From contig CANTFK010000129.1 in assembly GCA_947646735.1 (NCBI GenBank), forward strand, positions 372,001 to 436,000: 64,000 nucleotides of DNA, read 5' to 3'. A program made the position numbers and the translations under genes. The stretch comes from Peronospora farinosa. Lineage: Eukaryota > Oomycota > Peronosporomycetes > Peronosporales > Peronosporaceae. Each line of letters opens with the position of its first letter. Position 1 is the first letter of the stretch. The notes beneath the pieces are model-generated. The model did no database searches and was not told where the DNA came from. It saw only the letters and a program-made list of their open reading frames with translations. Shown here in pieces: positions 1 through 9,880 of this stretch.

Positions 1-909
1 CGAAACGTTGTGCTTTATGACGTGACGTCTAACTGCTTGATGCTTCCATTTTCACCGACAGTAACACCACCATATCATGGCTACATCAAACACGCCATCG
101 AAACGTTTGATGTGCGCGTCGACATTTTGTACACTATTTTCAAACAGTGATACGACAATTAGTTGAATACAAAGACTGTTGCATGCTTTCAAAGCACCAC
201 TCGTGGTATCAAATCCACCTGGATGAGCTCATTGTCGACTAGAAAAAAGTGAGATCAGAGTAGTTGGTGTTGTGATTCATTTGCGCTCACAGACCGTTCT
301 GCTTCCAGCAAGAACGGGTTTCATTCAGCGTGTCACAGAAATCGAAGCGCATTTCTGGCTTCATCTTGCGTGACGACAGTGTTTGTTCTGTGTGAATACC
401 ATTGACGCGAGATAGAGATTGCTGCATGTACCTTGAAATAATATAGAGTATGTTAATCTAGAAAGCACAGAGGTGTTTTTACTATAAAATTATAGCTCAA
501 TGCATAAAAAATGATGTTAGAAATTGCACAAATTGTTTATAGAAAGAAGAACTGATCGCCGGTTACAACGCACTTATATTTGACGCTATCAAATATCTAA
601 ATTTTCTAAATTTGCATCCAACTTTTGAAACGTTGATTTAAATTTGTGATTGGTTTGTTTTCAAAGACATCAATTGATATCATAGCCAAGCGTCGTGAGA
701 CAGAAAACGCAGTTGGTCATTGCTGAGCAGTTCAGTATTTTAGAGCCAGAAACGAAAATAACCACCCACTACCTAATCGTGTGTTCTAATTCAGGGTAAA
801 AGTGTCTCTACGACAACTCAATCTTCCAACTACATTTAGGTTCAGTGTTATTTTTATTATTGTAGAGCAGTTTTTTTTCCATTTTGAAATCACTTGGTTA
901 ATCATTGAG

Positions 910-917
910 TGACGTCA
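910..917. promoter_or_regulatory. Perfect cAMP-response-element palindrome (TGACGTCA)
   Basis: The eight-base palindrome TGACGTCA lies 93 bases upstream of the ATG of the PKA regulatory subunit. It is the classical bZIP/CREB site in animals and fungi. That an oomycete bZIP factor uses it here is inference. Confidence 0.35.
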
Positions 918-968
918 GTCTCAGTTTAATTTCGACCGTAAAAGTTCCGGATCAAGTGATTGAATTTC

Positions 969-983
969 TCACTCATTTTTTAC
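969..983 (+). promoter_or_regulatory. Possible oomycete initiator (Inr-like) element
   Basis: The string TCACTCATTTTTTAC about 30 bases before the ATG resembles the pyrimidine-rich TCA-N-TYY initiator described at oomycete transcription starts. The match is by eye only. Confidence 0.3.
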
Positions 984-1010
984 GAACAAGATAAATAATA
1001 AGTTTACAAT

Positions 1011-1279
1011 ATGACGGACGCTGAGGACGTACAGCAGGAACTTCAGGAGTATCTGCACAAAAAGGGCATTAATACGTTGTTTATTAATCTGGTCGAATCT
1101 CTCTTACTGGCCAAGCCTGAGAACCCCATTCTACACATTGTTCAGTATTTACAGAGTAATTATCCAGAAGAGGTCTTAGTCCGTCAGAAATCAAGCGGTC
1201 AGGAGGATAATCCAGCAGTTTCACTCTATTCAGACGGTATGTGACGGTTGAAAAAGAACTAAGAGAGAGAGAGGGGGGG

Positions 1280-1350
<71 letters not shown>

Positions 1351-2511
1351 ACTGAGATTTCTGGTTGTTTCTTCCACATGCAGATCAATCAGATGAGAGT
1401 GATAGTGAAGAAGAAGAAGATGAAGATGATGATGCAGTGGGTGAGATTGTACCTAGTGCGTCTATGCCCAAGCTTATGGGCATGGGACGACGCACATCTG
1501 TGTCCGCGGAAACTATCGATCCATTGAGGTTCGTAATGGGAGTTGGCAGGATGTTGTTGCTTTGTGTTTGATAGATCAAGTAAATGACGTTGTTCTTTCT
1601 TTGGGTAGTGCTTGCCAGTTTGAGCGTGTGGTGCATCCCAAGTCGAGAAAGGAAAGGGACGGTATTAGCCGTATGGTCGTTGAGAACATTTTGTTCAAGT
1701 CTTTGGATGAAAAACAGCATGATATTGTGCTTGATGCCATGTTTCCAAAGAATTTTGAGCCTGGTGACATCATTATCAAGCAGGGAGACGATGGAGATAA
1801 CTTTTACATCCTGGAGAGTGGCGTTTGTGAGGTTTACAAGGATGGCTGCCTTGTTCAAACAGTGCGTAAAGCTCGTAAAGATTGAGTTGTTGCAGTGTTA
1901 ATCGGATGCTTACGCTTCTTATGTTGTGCCTTTGGTCTTTGCAGTGCACAGAAGCGATGTCATTTGGTGAATTGGCGCTCATGTACAACGCCCCCCGTGC
2001 TGCGACTGTCAAGGCAGTACAACACTCGAAGGCGTGGGCTTTGGATCGGCAGACGTTTAAGTTTATCATCATGGAGACGACATTAAAGAAACGTGAAGCA
2101 CACAAGGGATTTATTCAGCGTGTTCCACTGCTAGAGTCACTGAGCGAGTACGAGCGTCTCACAGTGGCAGATGCTCTCAAGACTGAGACGTTTAGTGATG
2201 GCGAAGTCATCATTGCTCAAGGTGATGAAGGGAATCTGTTTTACATTATTGAGGAAGGAGCAGCAGTGTGTACAAAACAGCTCTCACCAGCAGACCCACC
2301 TGTGGAAATGGGCCAGCTCACGTCAGGCGCGTACTTTGGTGAAATCGCACTGCTAACCACTAGACCTCGTCAGGCAACAGTAACCGCACAGGGCAAGGTC
2401 AAGTGTCTTACATTGGATCGTAAGACTTTCAAGCGAGTAATGGGCCCACTAGAAGACATCCTGAAGCGCAACATTGACAAGTACAACTCGATCATCGCCA
2501 ACAACATTTAA
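1011..2511 (+). CDS. cAMP-dependent protein kinase regulatory subunit
   Basis: Inhibitory, cyclic-nucleotide-binding subunit of PKA. Exons 1011-1236, 1384-1528, 1609-1861 and 1945-2511 give 396 residues; three GT..AG introns keep frame. The N-terminal ~45 residues look like the RII-type dimerisation/docking helix pair. A very acidic stretch (DESDSEEEEDEDDD) follows, then the inhibitor segment GRRTSVSAE. This has a phosphorylatable Ser after RRT, as in RII-type substrates rather than pseudosubstrates. Two cyclic-nucleotide-binding domains follow, each with its phosphate-binding cassette: FGELALMYNAPRAATV (A) and FGEIALLTTRPRQATV (B), both with the key Glu and Arg. The protein ends close to the usual PKA-R C-terminus. 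The ATG is the first in frame and the upstream sequence is non-coding. The family call is near certain; the exon 2/3 acceptor (TAG at 1606-1608) is the least sure splice. Confidence 0.93.
1262..1347. repeat. (GA)n microsatellite in intron 1 of the PKA-R gene
   Basis: About 85 bases of nearly pure AG repeat with a G10 interruption near 1273-1282. It fills over half of the 147-bp first intron (1237-1383). It creates a spurious Ser-Leu repeat frame on the other strand, which is not a gene. Confidence 0.95.
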
Positions 2512-2925
2512 ACAGCAGGAAACAAGAAGCGCACACGTGTAACAATACATTTATATACGTCTTCTTACCACCACCACGATTATTACGAAATCTGAATGGA
2601 CAAGGGATCGAGTAGCAAAGGCGTTTCATTAGCTGCTGTTGACAAGTACAGCGCGCGTCAAGAAGCCGGTGCCTCTTCATTGATTGAGTGGCAATGCTGC
2701 GACAACAGTTAGCGTTCTCTATCGTTCTATATCTGACTATGATTTCATCCATCTCTTTTTCTCCAATGTGTCTTCTCTTCCTGTTTGCATCATCGACTCT
2801 TTTCATGATCACCACTATTGACGCGGAGCGGTAACTTCTGCACAACTTGATGATTCCAGCATTGCTGCAAATTGGTTAAGTCTGCAGCCTAAAGCCATCC
2901 CCGCAGCTTGCTCAACATCCATCGC
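2512..2925. other. Convergent intergenic region (PKA-R and hslV 3' ends)
   Basis: No coding frame recognised; it holds the 3' ends and presumed polyadenylation regions of two convergent genes. Confidence 0.6.
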
Positions 2926-3854
2926 CTACTTCTTGTTCTCCTTGTCTTTTTCACCATCATCCTTCCCTTTCTCCAACATCTCTACCACAACATTCCCATT
3001 CGTGTAAACGCAGATATCAGCAGCAATCTGCATCGATTTGCGAGCAATCGTCTCCGCGTCCAGATCTTGGTCAATAAGTGCACGAGCAGCCGCTACAATA
3101 CACCATCCACCCAACCACATCAGTCAGTATCTTCTCTAACATCACTGCAAAAAACAAACTACACATACCAAGAGCATAGGTGCCTCCCGAGCCAATGCCA
3201 ATGATCCCGTCATTGGGCTCCAGCACATCTCCATTACCCGTCAACGTGTACGATTGCTTCAGGTCCGAAACAATAAGAATAGCTTCTAGACGACGTAAAT
3301 ACTTGTCCGTACGCCAGTCTTTAGCCAACTCAACACACGAGCGAGTGAGTTGACCCGGATATTCATCCAATTTGGCTTCAAGACGCTCCATGAGCGTAAA
3401 AGCATCGGCCGTGGAGCCAGCAAAACCTGCAACAATGTGCTCTCCAATCCGTCGAACTTTCTTTGCATTGGCTTTAACCACAGTATGTCCTAGTGATACT
3501 TGACCGTCACCAATTAAACACTACGAGTAGAAAAAAGGCCACATATATATTACATCCAGTTGCATGATTACCTAAACATTATGCATGTCAAAAAAAACGT
3601 ACCACTTTGCCACCTTTTCGGACGCACAGGATCGTTGTACCGTGCATCTATGTGTAAAATACCATCAAAAAAACGTTTCAAACAAACCATGCGTTTTATT
3701 GGTGTTACATGCCGCGACCAATCAATGAAAATTGTACCGTCCGAGCGTCCGAAAAGTGAGATATTTGCGTAATGCCGGTCTTGAGGCTAGTAGCAGCTAC
3801 TAACGGCGACGCACATGCATTTGACGCAGTACGGAACAATGAACGGAGCAGCAT
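2926..3854 (-). CDS. hslV: HslV, mitochondrial ATP-dependent protease proteolytic subunit (precursor)
   Basis: Threonine protease that forms the double-hexamer core of HslUV, the bacterial-type proteasome relative kept in mitochondria of some protists. Exons on the minus strand: 3854-3738, 3647-3603, 3520-3169 and 3092-2926, giving 226 residues. Exon 1 encodes 39 residues starting [14 protein letters not shown], Arg/Ser-rich without acids, which suits a mitochondrial presequence. The mature enzyme should start at the Thr of G-T-T-I-L-C at residue 43. Further family hallmarks are [20 protein letters not shown], then [12 protein letters not shown], then [14 protein letters not shown]. Exon 2 is only 45 bp, with a TAG just before its ATG that is the intron acceptor, so that ATG is not the true start. 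The ATPase partner HslU is not in this window. Confidence 0.93.
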
Positions 3855-3977
3855 TTTCCACCTTTTAATGTAAATGTGAGCCAACTATGAGAAGTTGCTT
3901 CAGTTGCAGCTTGAAAAAAATACATTCGTGCAACATAAGAAGAACGTGCAACTTTGTAATTTAAAATTGTTGGAATC
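3855..3977. promoter_or_regulatory. Shared 123-bp divergent promoter, hslV / TRAPPC13
   Basis: The start codons of two divergent genes are 123 bases apart, so both core promoters must lie in or overlap this interval. No specific element was identified. Confidence 0.5.
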
Positions 3978-5660
3978 ATGCGTTCCTCAAGCACTAACGG
4001 TCCGCTGTCTTCCAATGGAGGCACCCCCACTGCAGCATCTACACCTTCTGTATCCGTACAACCGACCTTAAAAGGTCCGTGATGTTTTTCTCTCTCTTTT
4101 CGTATTTCTTACTGTCATTTTCACGTTTTATTGTCGTATTTATTGCCAATTTTCTTGTTAGTTATGCGACTTTACAAGCCAAAACTCTTTGTCCAGGGTA
4201 TCAATGGAGGCTCCATGTTACCCACGTCCATGGCTGATACCACAGTGGCCTCTCAGGACGAGTTTGCACTGTCTAGTATGCTCATTCTACCCGACAGCTT
4301 TGGGTACGTGTAATTTATTTTTATTTCTTGCAGTTTTCGAATCGAACATTCTTATTTGTCATATGTTTATTCCATGATAGAGAGATCTTCTTGGGCAATA
4401 CATTTAGCAGCTATATCAGTGTTATTAACCCGTACTCGTGCGAGTTACGAGATGTTCGGCTATCAGCCAATATTCAATGTGCTAATGATCGAGTAGAGTT
4501 GCACGATAATCGCTACGCAAGGATTGGAAAACATCCTCCTCCAAATCCTGTGGATGTACTACCTGCTGGCTGTAGTCTGGATATGGTAGTGGATTACCCA
4601 TTAAACCAAGTGGGGAATCACGTACTACGTGTGGGTGTGGCTTATGTGAATCCTGTGACGGGTGAAAACAAATCGCTGCGCAAATTCTACCGGTTTGGAG
4701 TACAGAACCCTTTGGTTATTACATTCAAGCAAAAGTTGATGCCATTACAGCAGCAACAGAGTGAGACCATTGTCGAAGCACAGATTCGAAATGTGTCGAA
4801 ACTTCCGCTTTTTGTGGATGATATCAAGTTTTTACCATTGCTGCCATTTAGATCGGAAGAGATGCAAGTGCATAGTGTGGACAAACAGGAAGGGGAGCAA
4901 GCATCGATGCAAGAGTTGATGGCAGTCAACAACGGGCAGCAGACACTTGTTTACCCCCAGGAGGAACTTCAACGAGTATTCCGTGTCTCGTACGATCCTG
5001 CATCGGATCCTACGTTACTAACGACTCAGGTAATGTAATCAATGATGCTGCGAGTCTGCGTGTCTTTTGACAAACTTGTGCATGTTTGCAGGGTTCGCAG
5101 AATCTTGGCCGACTTCATGTCGGTTGGAAAATATCGATGGGGGAAGCAGGGTCGGTGGAGAGCCAACCAGTGATGCGGAGGGCTCCTGGAGCTGATGGCC
5201 ACACCGGAGCTGGCGCTGGACAAGATGGCGAGGTCGTTGTAGCTGTTAAGGAGATTCCTAAGGAAGTGGTGGTCGGACAACCATTTTTGGTGGCTGTATC
5301 CTTGACGAACAAATCTTTTCAAAGTCTGACACTTCAACTGCAGTTTCGGAAAGAGCTGATGGACGGTATTGTGTGTTCATCTATATCTCATCAGGTATGC
5401 TAGTGTTGTGTTAGTCTGGGGCTAATACATTGAGTTGACTTTGGAGATTTGGTGTATGTATGAAACAGAATGTCGGCGTGATGGAAGCACAGACTTCAAA
5501 AATCATTTGGGTCGAGTTTTTAGCTGTAGTTAGTGGGCTTCGGGTGCTGGGTGGCCCAGTATGCGTCGACATCCGATCGGGCCAAGAATACGCTCAAACG
5601 GCCGTTTTAGCGCACGTACTGGTTGCGCCACCTCCGTCGTCCTGTAAGACAGTCGAATAA
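3978..5660 (+). CDS. TRAPPC13: Trafficking protein particle complex subunit 13 (TRAPPC13)
   Basis: Subunit of the TRAPP tethering complex (TRAPPIII class in animals), acting on Rab1-type GTPases at ER-Golgi and autophagy membranes. Exons 3978-4074, 4162-4303, 4381-5029, 5092-5394 and 5469-5660 give 460 residues with all phases consistent. After a Ser/Thr-rich start of ~30 residues comes the family motif VMRLYKPKLF. Then come SFGEIFLGNTFSSYISV and, past the middle, GENKSLRKFYRFGVQNPL, each matching the conserved order in TRAPPC13. Exon 4 begins GSQNLGRLHVGWK, another conserved stretch. The C-terminal exon has a GLRVLGG segment as in other members. Length is close to the animal protein (~417). 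The head-to-head neighbour is hslV. Confidence 0.88.
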
Positions 5661-6127
5661 GATGAAAGTCGCGGTGTTTGTCCATGTTGTATTGCGTACT
5701 TCTTTTCATGCTCTTGCTTCTCGTGATTTATCCACATTATATAGCACACGCTTGCTTCATTCTCTTTAATATGAAGCGAGACCTGCCTCACCAGCCATAT
5801 CGACATTGGCATCAATGTCGTTGTTTTTCAAGTTGATACCGATCATGCCCTAGATGAGCGCAAATACATTAGAGGAAAGTTCCAGATGTCTGCATTAGCC
5901 AAGGCAAGCAACTCACATAGTGTTAGCAGCTTCAGCACTCTCGAGCTACTTGAATGTTAAAGCCCAAGGTAAAAGGGATTCACTGCTCCTAAGAACTCTC
6001 CAGCTACTACTTGCTCCAATCAATACTTGCTCGATCGATACCGTTTTCCTCGATGGTATGGAGTGTACTGCATCGATTAAAAACGATAATATCACCGGCA
6101 TCCCCTTTCCCATTTATCGTTTGCCTG
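5661..6127. other. Intergenic region with one orphan exon-like stretch
   Basis: No complete gene. On the minus strand 5850-5766 reads GMIGINLKNND... through ...GEAGLASY and then a TAA. It sits just after a CATCTAG acceptor-like sequence and looks coding, but no upstream exon in a matching phase was found. It could be the 3' end of a decayed gene. The rest shows nothing. Confidence 0.4.
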
Positions 6128-8016
6128 TCACGGCATTGCCTTCAGCCGCTTACGGCCCTGCTTATCCCATTCTTTCCACTTTGATGCTATTTTGTTAGTG
6201 TTGTCGCTCAGTTGCTGTCGAATTCGGAAAGCCCGCTTCGATTCATCGATCACAGCTTCATTAGAACGAGCACGCTTCTTGGTATCTTCAGAATGAATGC
6301 TCTGATACACTTCTCGGGGCACTGGTACTTTAGCCTGACGCAATAAAGGGACAAGCTCCCGGAAAAGCGAACGGTCTTCCAGATTCACGAGCGTGAGAGC
6401 GTTTCCAGCCACATCGCCTCCACGTCCGGTACGACCAATAAGATGAACGTACTCCGTAATTTTCTTGGGAAAGTCATACACCACCACGTTCTCAACGTTT
6501 AACAAATCCATGCCTCGGCTCAGCACATTTGTGGACACGAGAACAGGAATTTCCAAATTCACAAAAGCCTCTAGCAGACGAAGTCTTTCTTGCTGAGCTT
6601 TATCGGCGTGAATCGCCGCTGCACCAATTCCACAACGCTTTGCGATCGCTTCTGCTAGCAAAGTCGCACCGAGCTTTGATCCTACAAAGACGATCTTACA
6701 GTTACAATTGAAGCAGATGAGGTCAAACCACAATTCACTCGAAGTTTGTCACGATCAGCACGTACCGTCGACTCTTCTCCTCTTCCTTTCAAAAACTTAA
6801 ACAACTCGTCCTTCTTTGCTTTGTCTACCACCCATCGGAGTTGCTGCTTAACACTCGTATTTAACGCTATACTCGGTGTCCCAGAACTTGTCACGCAGCC
6901 ACTTCGAACATCAACGCGAAGGTAAGCTTGTTTGCTTTGGATTTTTAAAACCTGCCGCACCAACGCTTCAACCTCGTCCGATATGGTCGCGCTAAAGAAA
7001 AGCAGTTGGACGCCATTGTGGTGTTTCCCAGTAAATGCAGCAAACAGCGCCACAATCTGCGTAATCTGTGCTCGAAAGCCAACGTCTAGCATGATATCCA
7101 CCTCATCAATTATACAGGTTCGAATAGTCGAAAGAATCGCGTCACCGCCGCTGTAATTTGTAAAGATGTCAAAGAATCGACCAGGTGTAGCCACAATCAA
7201 CTGATTTCCGCTTTGAAGACGATAACGTTGCGTCGGAATGGGAAACCCACCAACTACTAACGCCGTCTTCATATCAAAAATGCCCCGCATCAATAACTTG
7301 GCCACCGTCTCAATCTGAATTGCCAGCTCTCGTACAGGCGCCAGAACCAACGCCATAATCTCCTCCTTCTTTTCCCTAGCACGTAAGACTTGAGCAATTG
7401 CTGGAATCAGGTACGATGCTGTTTTTCCCGTTCCAGTAGGAGCACTCACCAAAACCTGTAAACACCAGAAACAACAACAAAAAGGAATCAGGTAAAATCA
7501 CAACCTCAGCTCATCCTCTTTATGATCCCACATACATGGTGTCCCTGTAGTACACAAGGAATCACTTGCATCTGCACAGGTGTCGGTCTTTTAAATTTAT
7601 TTGCAATGAGATTATTTGCAAGTTCCTTGGGCAGTCCAATGGCGTTTTCCTGTATTTGTTCAAAGTCCAATAGTGGAAGTGGCCACGAATGTGTTCCATT
7701 GTCAAGAATTGTCTCACTTGTTGATCCCATTGAGAGTTTCATACCCAAACTCCGTCGAAATTCCTCCGACCATTTCAATTCTTCTTCTTCTTGTTGTTGT
7801 TTTTCCAGCAGCTCTTGAGTGGTAGAATTACGTCTGGAGAGGCACATATCGCGACATTTGAGACTACAAACATCTTCATCTGTCGCATCACAAATATATT
7901 CACCATAACGACCACAAATCTACACGTGTAAAAGCGAGAAAAAAGCATATAAAATCAGAATAGAGTTGAATTTACTATGGATTGTATACATTTACCACGC
8001 ATGTAGGTAAGTTCAT
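6128..8016 (-). CDS. DDX59: DEAD-box RNA helicase, DDX59 type, with N-terminal zf-HIT finger
   Basis: ATP-dependent RNA helicase. Exons on the minus strand: 8016-7996, 7919-7536, 7455-6766 and 6694-6128, giving 553 residues. Exon 1 is 7 codons (MNLPTCV). It runs into CGRYGEYICDATDEDVCSLK, the HIT-type zinc finger found at the N-terminus of DDX59. Helicase motifs in order: Q motif (RPTPVQMQ), motif I APTGTGKT near 140-147, VLAPVREL, TPGRF, motif II DEVD at 252-255 in place of DEAD, SAT at 290-292, SRGMDL, and HLIGRTGR at 449-456. The combination of finger plus helicase core is diagnostic for DDX59. The last intron uses an AAG acceptor and is the weakest join. A 22-bp palindrome lies about 50 bases upstream of the ATG. 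Confidence 0.9.
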
Positions 8017-8053
8017 TTTTTGGTCTGAGGACTCATAATGACAAGAGGTGGAG

Positions 8054-8085
8054 TACGTATAGTATACCAGTACGTATACTGGTAT
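8054..8085. promoter_or_regulatory. Palindromic TACGTATA-rich element upstream of DDX59
   Basis: The 14-mer TACGTATAGTATAC (8054-8067) overlaps an inverted repeat at 8064-8085 with 9-base arms ATACCAGTA/TACTGGTAT. It lies 38-69 bases before the DDX59 ATG. The same 14-mer recurs at 36279-36292 upstream of the uL23 gene. A regulatory role is inference. Confidence 0.3.
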
Positions 8086-8242
8086 CCGGAAAGTGATCCA
8101 TGTAATGGGTTATTGTTTAAACGACGTTTTAATGGGTTTTCTTTTTCTTTTTTTCACCTTTATTCAACCCAAGGATGACTCCATAGTCGACCTCGATTCT
8201 CCTTCATCAAAGACGACGACGTGTGTGTTCCTTCATGTGGCT

Positions 8243-8716
8243 TTAGTTAAGAGCCTTTTTAGCCTCACGGGCTTTGGCTCGGCACTCCCGGTCCAGAAAG
8301 TCGCAGTTTGATTCAGGCCATGGAAAGGGTTTCGTGCGCATCTTGAGATACGGATATTCCGGCTTGTCTTCGTCGTGATGCTCGTGTCTCAAGTGATCAC
8401 CGATGGCGTATACCGTGTATACAGCCGTAAAACCAATCATGACCTTGGAAATGGTAGTCCATCGGTGCATTTGCTCTATTTTAAAGACAGTGATATCATA
8501 AAGTCAACATTTATAACAATATAAGAGGACAAACAAGAGAGAGAACAGACCTTTGGCTTCCTGCTCGGTCGCGCCGGACATGTGGCGAGCACCAGTACGG
8601 AGCGACTGGGTCACGATACGAGATCCTTTGTTAAGAAGTGACTACAGGTATCATATTAGAAAGGGATGTAGCATTAGTGCATGATGAGCTTCCAGAGGTC
8701 GTTTATTACGTACCAT
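8243..8716 (-). CDS. COX6A: Cytochrome c oxidase subunit 6A (mitochondrial)
   Basis: Nuclear-encoded inner-membrane subunit of respiratory complex IV. Exons on the minus strand: 8716-8714, 8641-8551 and 8475-8243, giving 108 residues. The first exon is just the ATG followed by a GTACGT donor. Exon 2 gives an Arg/Ser-rich presequence (MSLLNKGSRIVTQSLRTGAR). Exon 3 holds the single transmembrane helix (ISKVMIGFTAVYTVYAIG). It ends with the family signature EYPYLKMRTKPFPWPESNC. Length and layout match COX6A of other eukaryotes. The call rests on the RTKPFPW motif and is strong; the three-base first exon is inferred from splice phase and the lack of another start. Confidence 0.9.
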
Positions 8717-9036
8717 TTTTAATTATGCACTAAAACTGAGGGGGTTCTGAACGAGCGGTCAGGAATGGGTTCTTTTTTAGAGCGCAAAACATAATTTTAG
8801 CCAGTGTTATGGCGTCATTTTGTATTTGGAAATGTAAGGTCGAAATGATATCGGTATTTATAAGTATAAGCGTTTATACATATAGAAATAGGGTAGAAAT
8901 GTAGGTGTGAGCGCTCCCTCTTAAAGTTAATTACGGTACTGTAAATTACATTTTTATCTATACACAAATTACATCTTTATCTGTATACAATCCTTTTGTA
9001 ATCGAATATCTATCTGGTCACACAACATATAACGTG
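8717..9036. other. Divergent intergenic region COX6A / PTH2
   Basis: 320 bases between two divergent start codons, presumably holding both promoters. A TCAGTTTT initiator-like string lies just upstream of COX6A on its strand. Nothing else recognised. Confidence 0.5.
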
Positions 9037-9758
9037 ATGGAGGACGTCGCGTGGAAGTGTACGACGGCATTCCTGCTGGGTGCTGTGACGCATTATTTCA
9101 TCTCATCGCATTTGCCGAGTAGCGGCTCGTTATCCACTAAAGACCATAATACAAGCAATAACAATGGCAACGAGAATAAAACGCCCGCCGGATCTTCCTC
9201 TGGAGTGTCACCACGATCTTCTTCTGACAGCTCCGACGACTGGGAAGGCGCAGATTCAGCGAGTTGGGTGCCTCACAAAATGGTCATGTGTGTACGCACG
9301 GACCTAAAAATGGGCAAAGGTTGATTTCTGATTATAGGTCTAACATTTGGGTAAAAAACACTAATGTGATAAAATAATGCAAATTTAGGTAAAATCGCTG
9401 CACAATGCTGCCATGCGACGTTAGGAGCATACAAACGAGCACTAAAACGGACACCGGATGCTATTCGTGCCTGGGAAATGCTTGGTCAAGCTAAAGTATG
9501 TCTCAAAGTAGACTCGGAGGAAGAAATGCTTGTTCTGGCTGAGAAGGCAGCGGAACATGGACTTGTTCACTACATTGTGGTTGGTTGAAAAAGTGAGTGA
9601 GAATGAAGAGATATTTGCTGATATGGTGCTGCGTTTTCGTGTGGTAGATTGATGCTGGTCGGACGCAGATTGCACCGGATAGTAAGACGGTGTTAAGCAT
9701 TGGCCCTGCACCGGTGAAGGCCGTTGATGAGATCTCGGGACACCTTAAGCTCATGTGA
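9037..9758 (+). CDS. PTRH2: Peptidyl-tRNA hydrolase 2 (PTH2/Bit1 family), membrane-anchored form
   Basis: Releases peptide from peptidyl-tRNA that has dropped off the ribosome. Exons 9037-9319, 9389-9579 and 9648-9758 give 194 residues. The N-terminus has a hydrophobic segment ([16 protein letters not shown]), as in the mitochondrial/ER-anchored PTRH2. A Ser/Asn-rich linker follows, then the catalytic domain. Its hallmarks are [30 protein letters not shown], and near the end [20 protein letters not shown], all conserved in the family. The ATG at 9037 follows a GTG that cannot serve as start. The neighbour downstream is convergent, 122 bases away. Confidence 0.93.
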
Positions 9759-9880
9759 GCATGATGTAAACTTGGTTAAAACAGGGCAAATGTGCTGGTG
9801 CTTGCTTCACAGAATCATAACAAATGCACTACTGTTATTCACACCTTTCCCTGTTTTGTGACAGAATGGAAGCTAGAGTT

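Larger units (their letters stand above)
1..1010. other. Upstream intergenic region, no gene seen
   Basis: AT-rich sequence with no open frame that looks coding. It carries TGACGT half-sites at 18-29 and one perfect TGACGTCA palindrome at 910-917. The last 100 bases are probably the promoter of the PKA regulatory subunit gene that starts at 1011. Confidence 0.6.

Noticed and set aside
1084..1377. Minus-strand ORF rich in Ser-Leu
   Set aside because: It is only the translation of the GA microsatellite and the antisense of PKA-R exon 1.
3611..3760. Inverted repeat (TTTTCGGACGC near 3617 and its complement near 3747) taken as a regulatory hairpin
   Set aside because: Arms are only ~11 bases and lie in hslV exons 2 and 1, so coding constraint or chance explains them.
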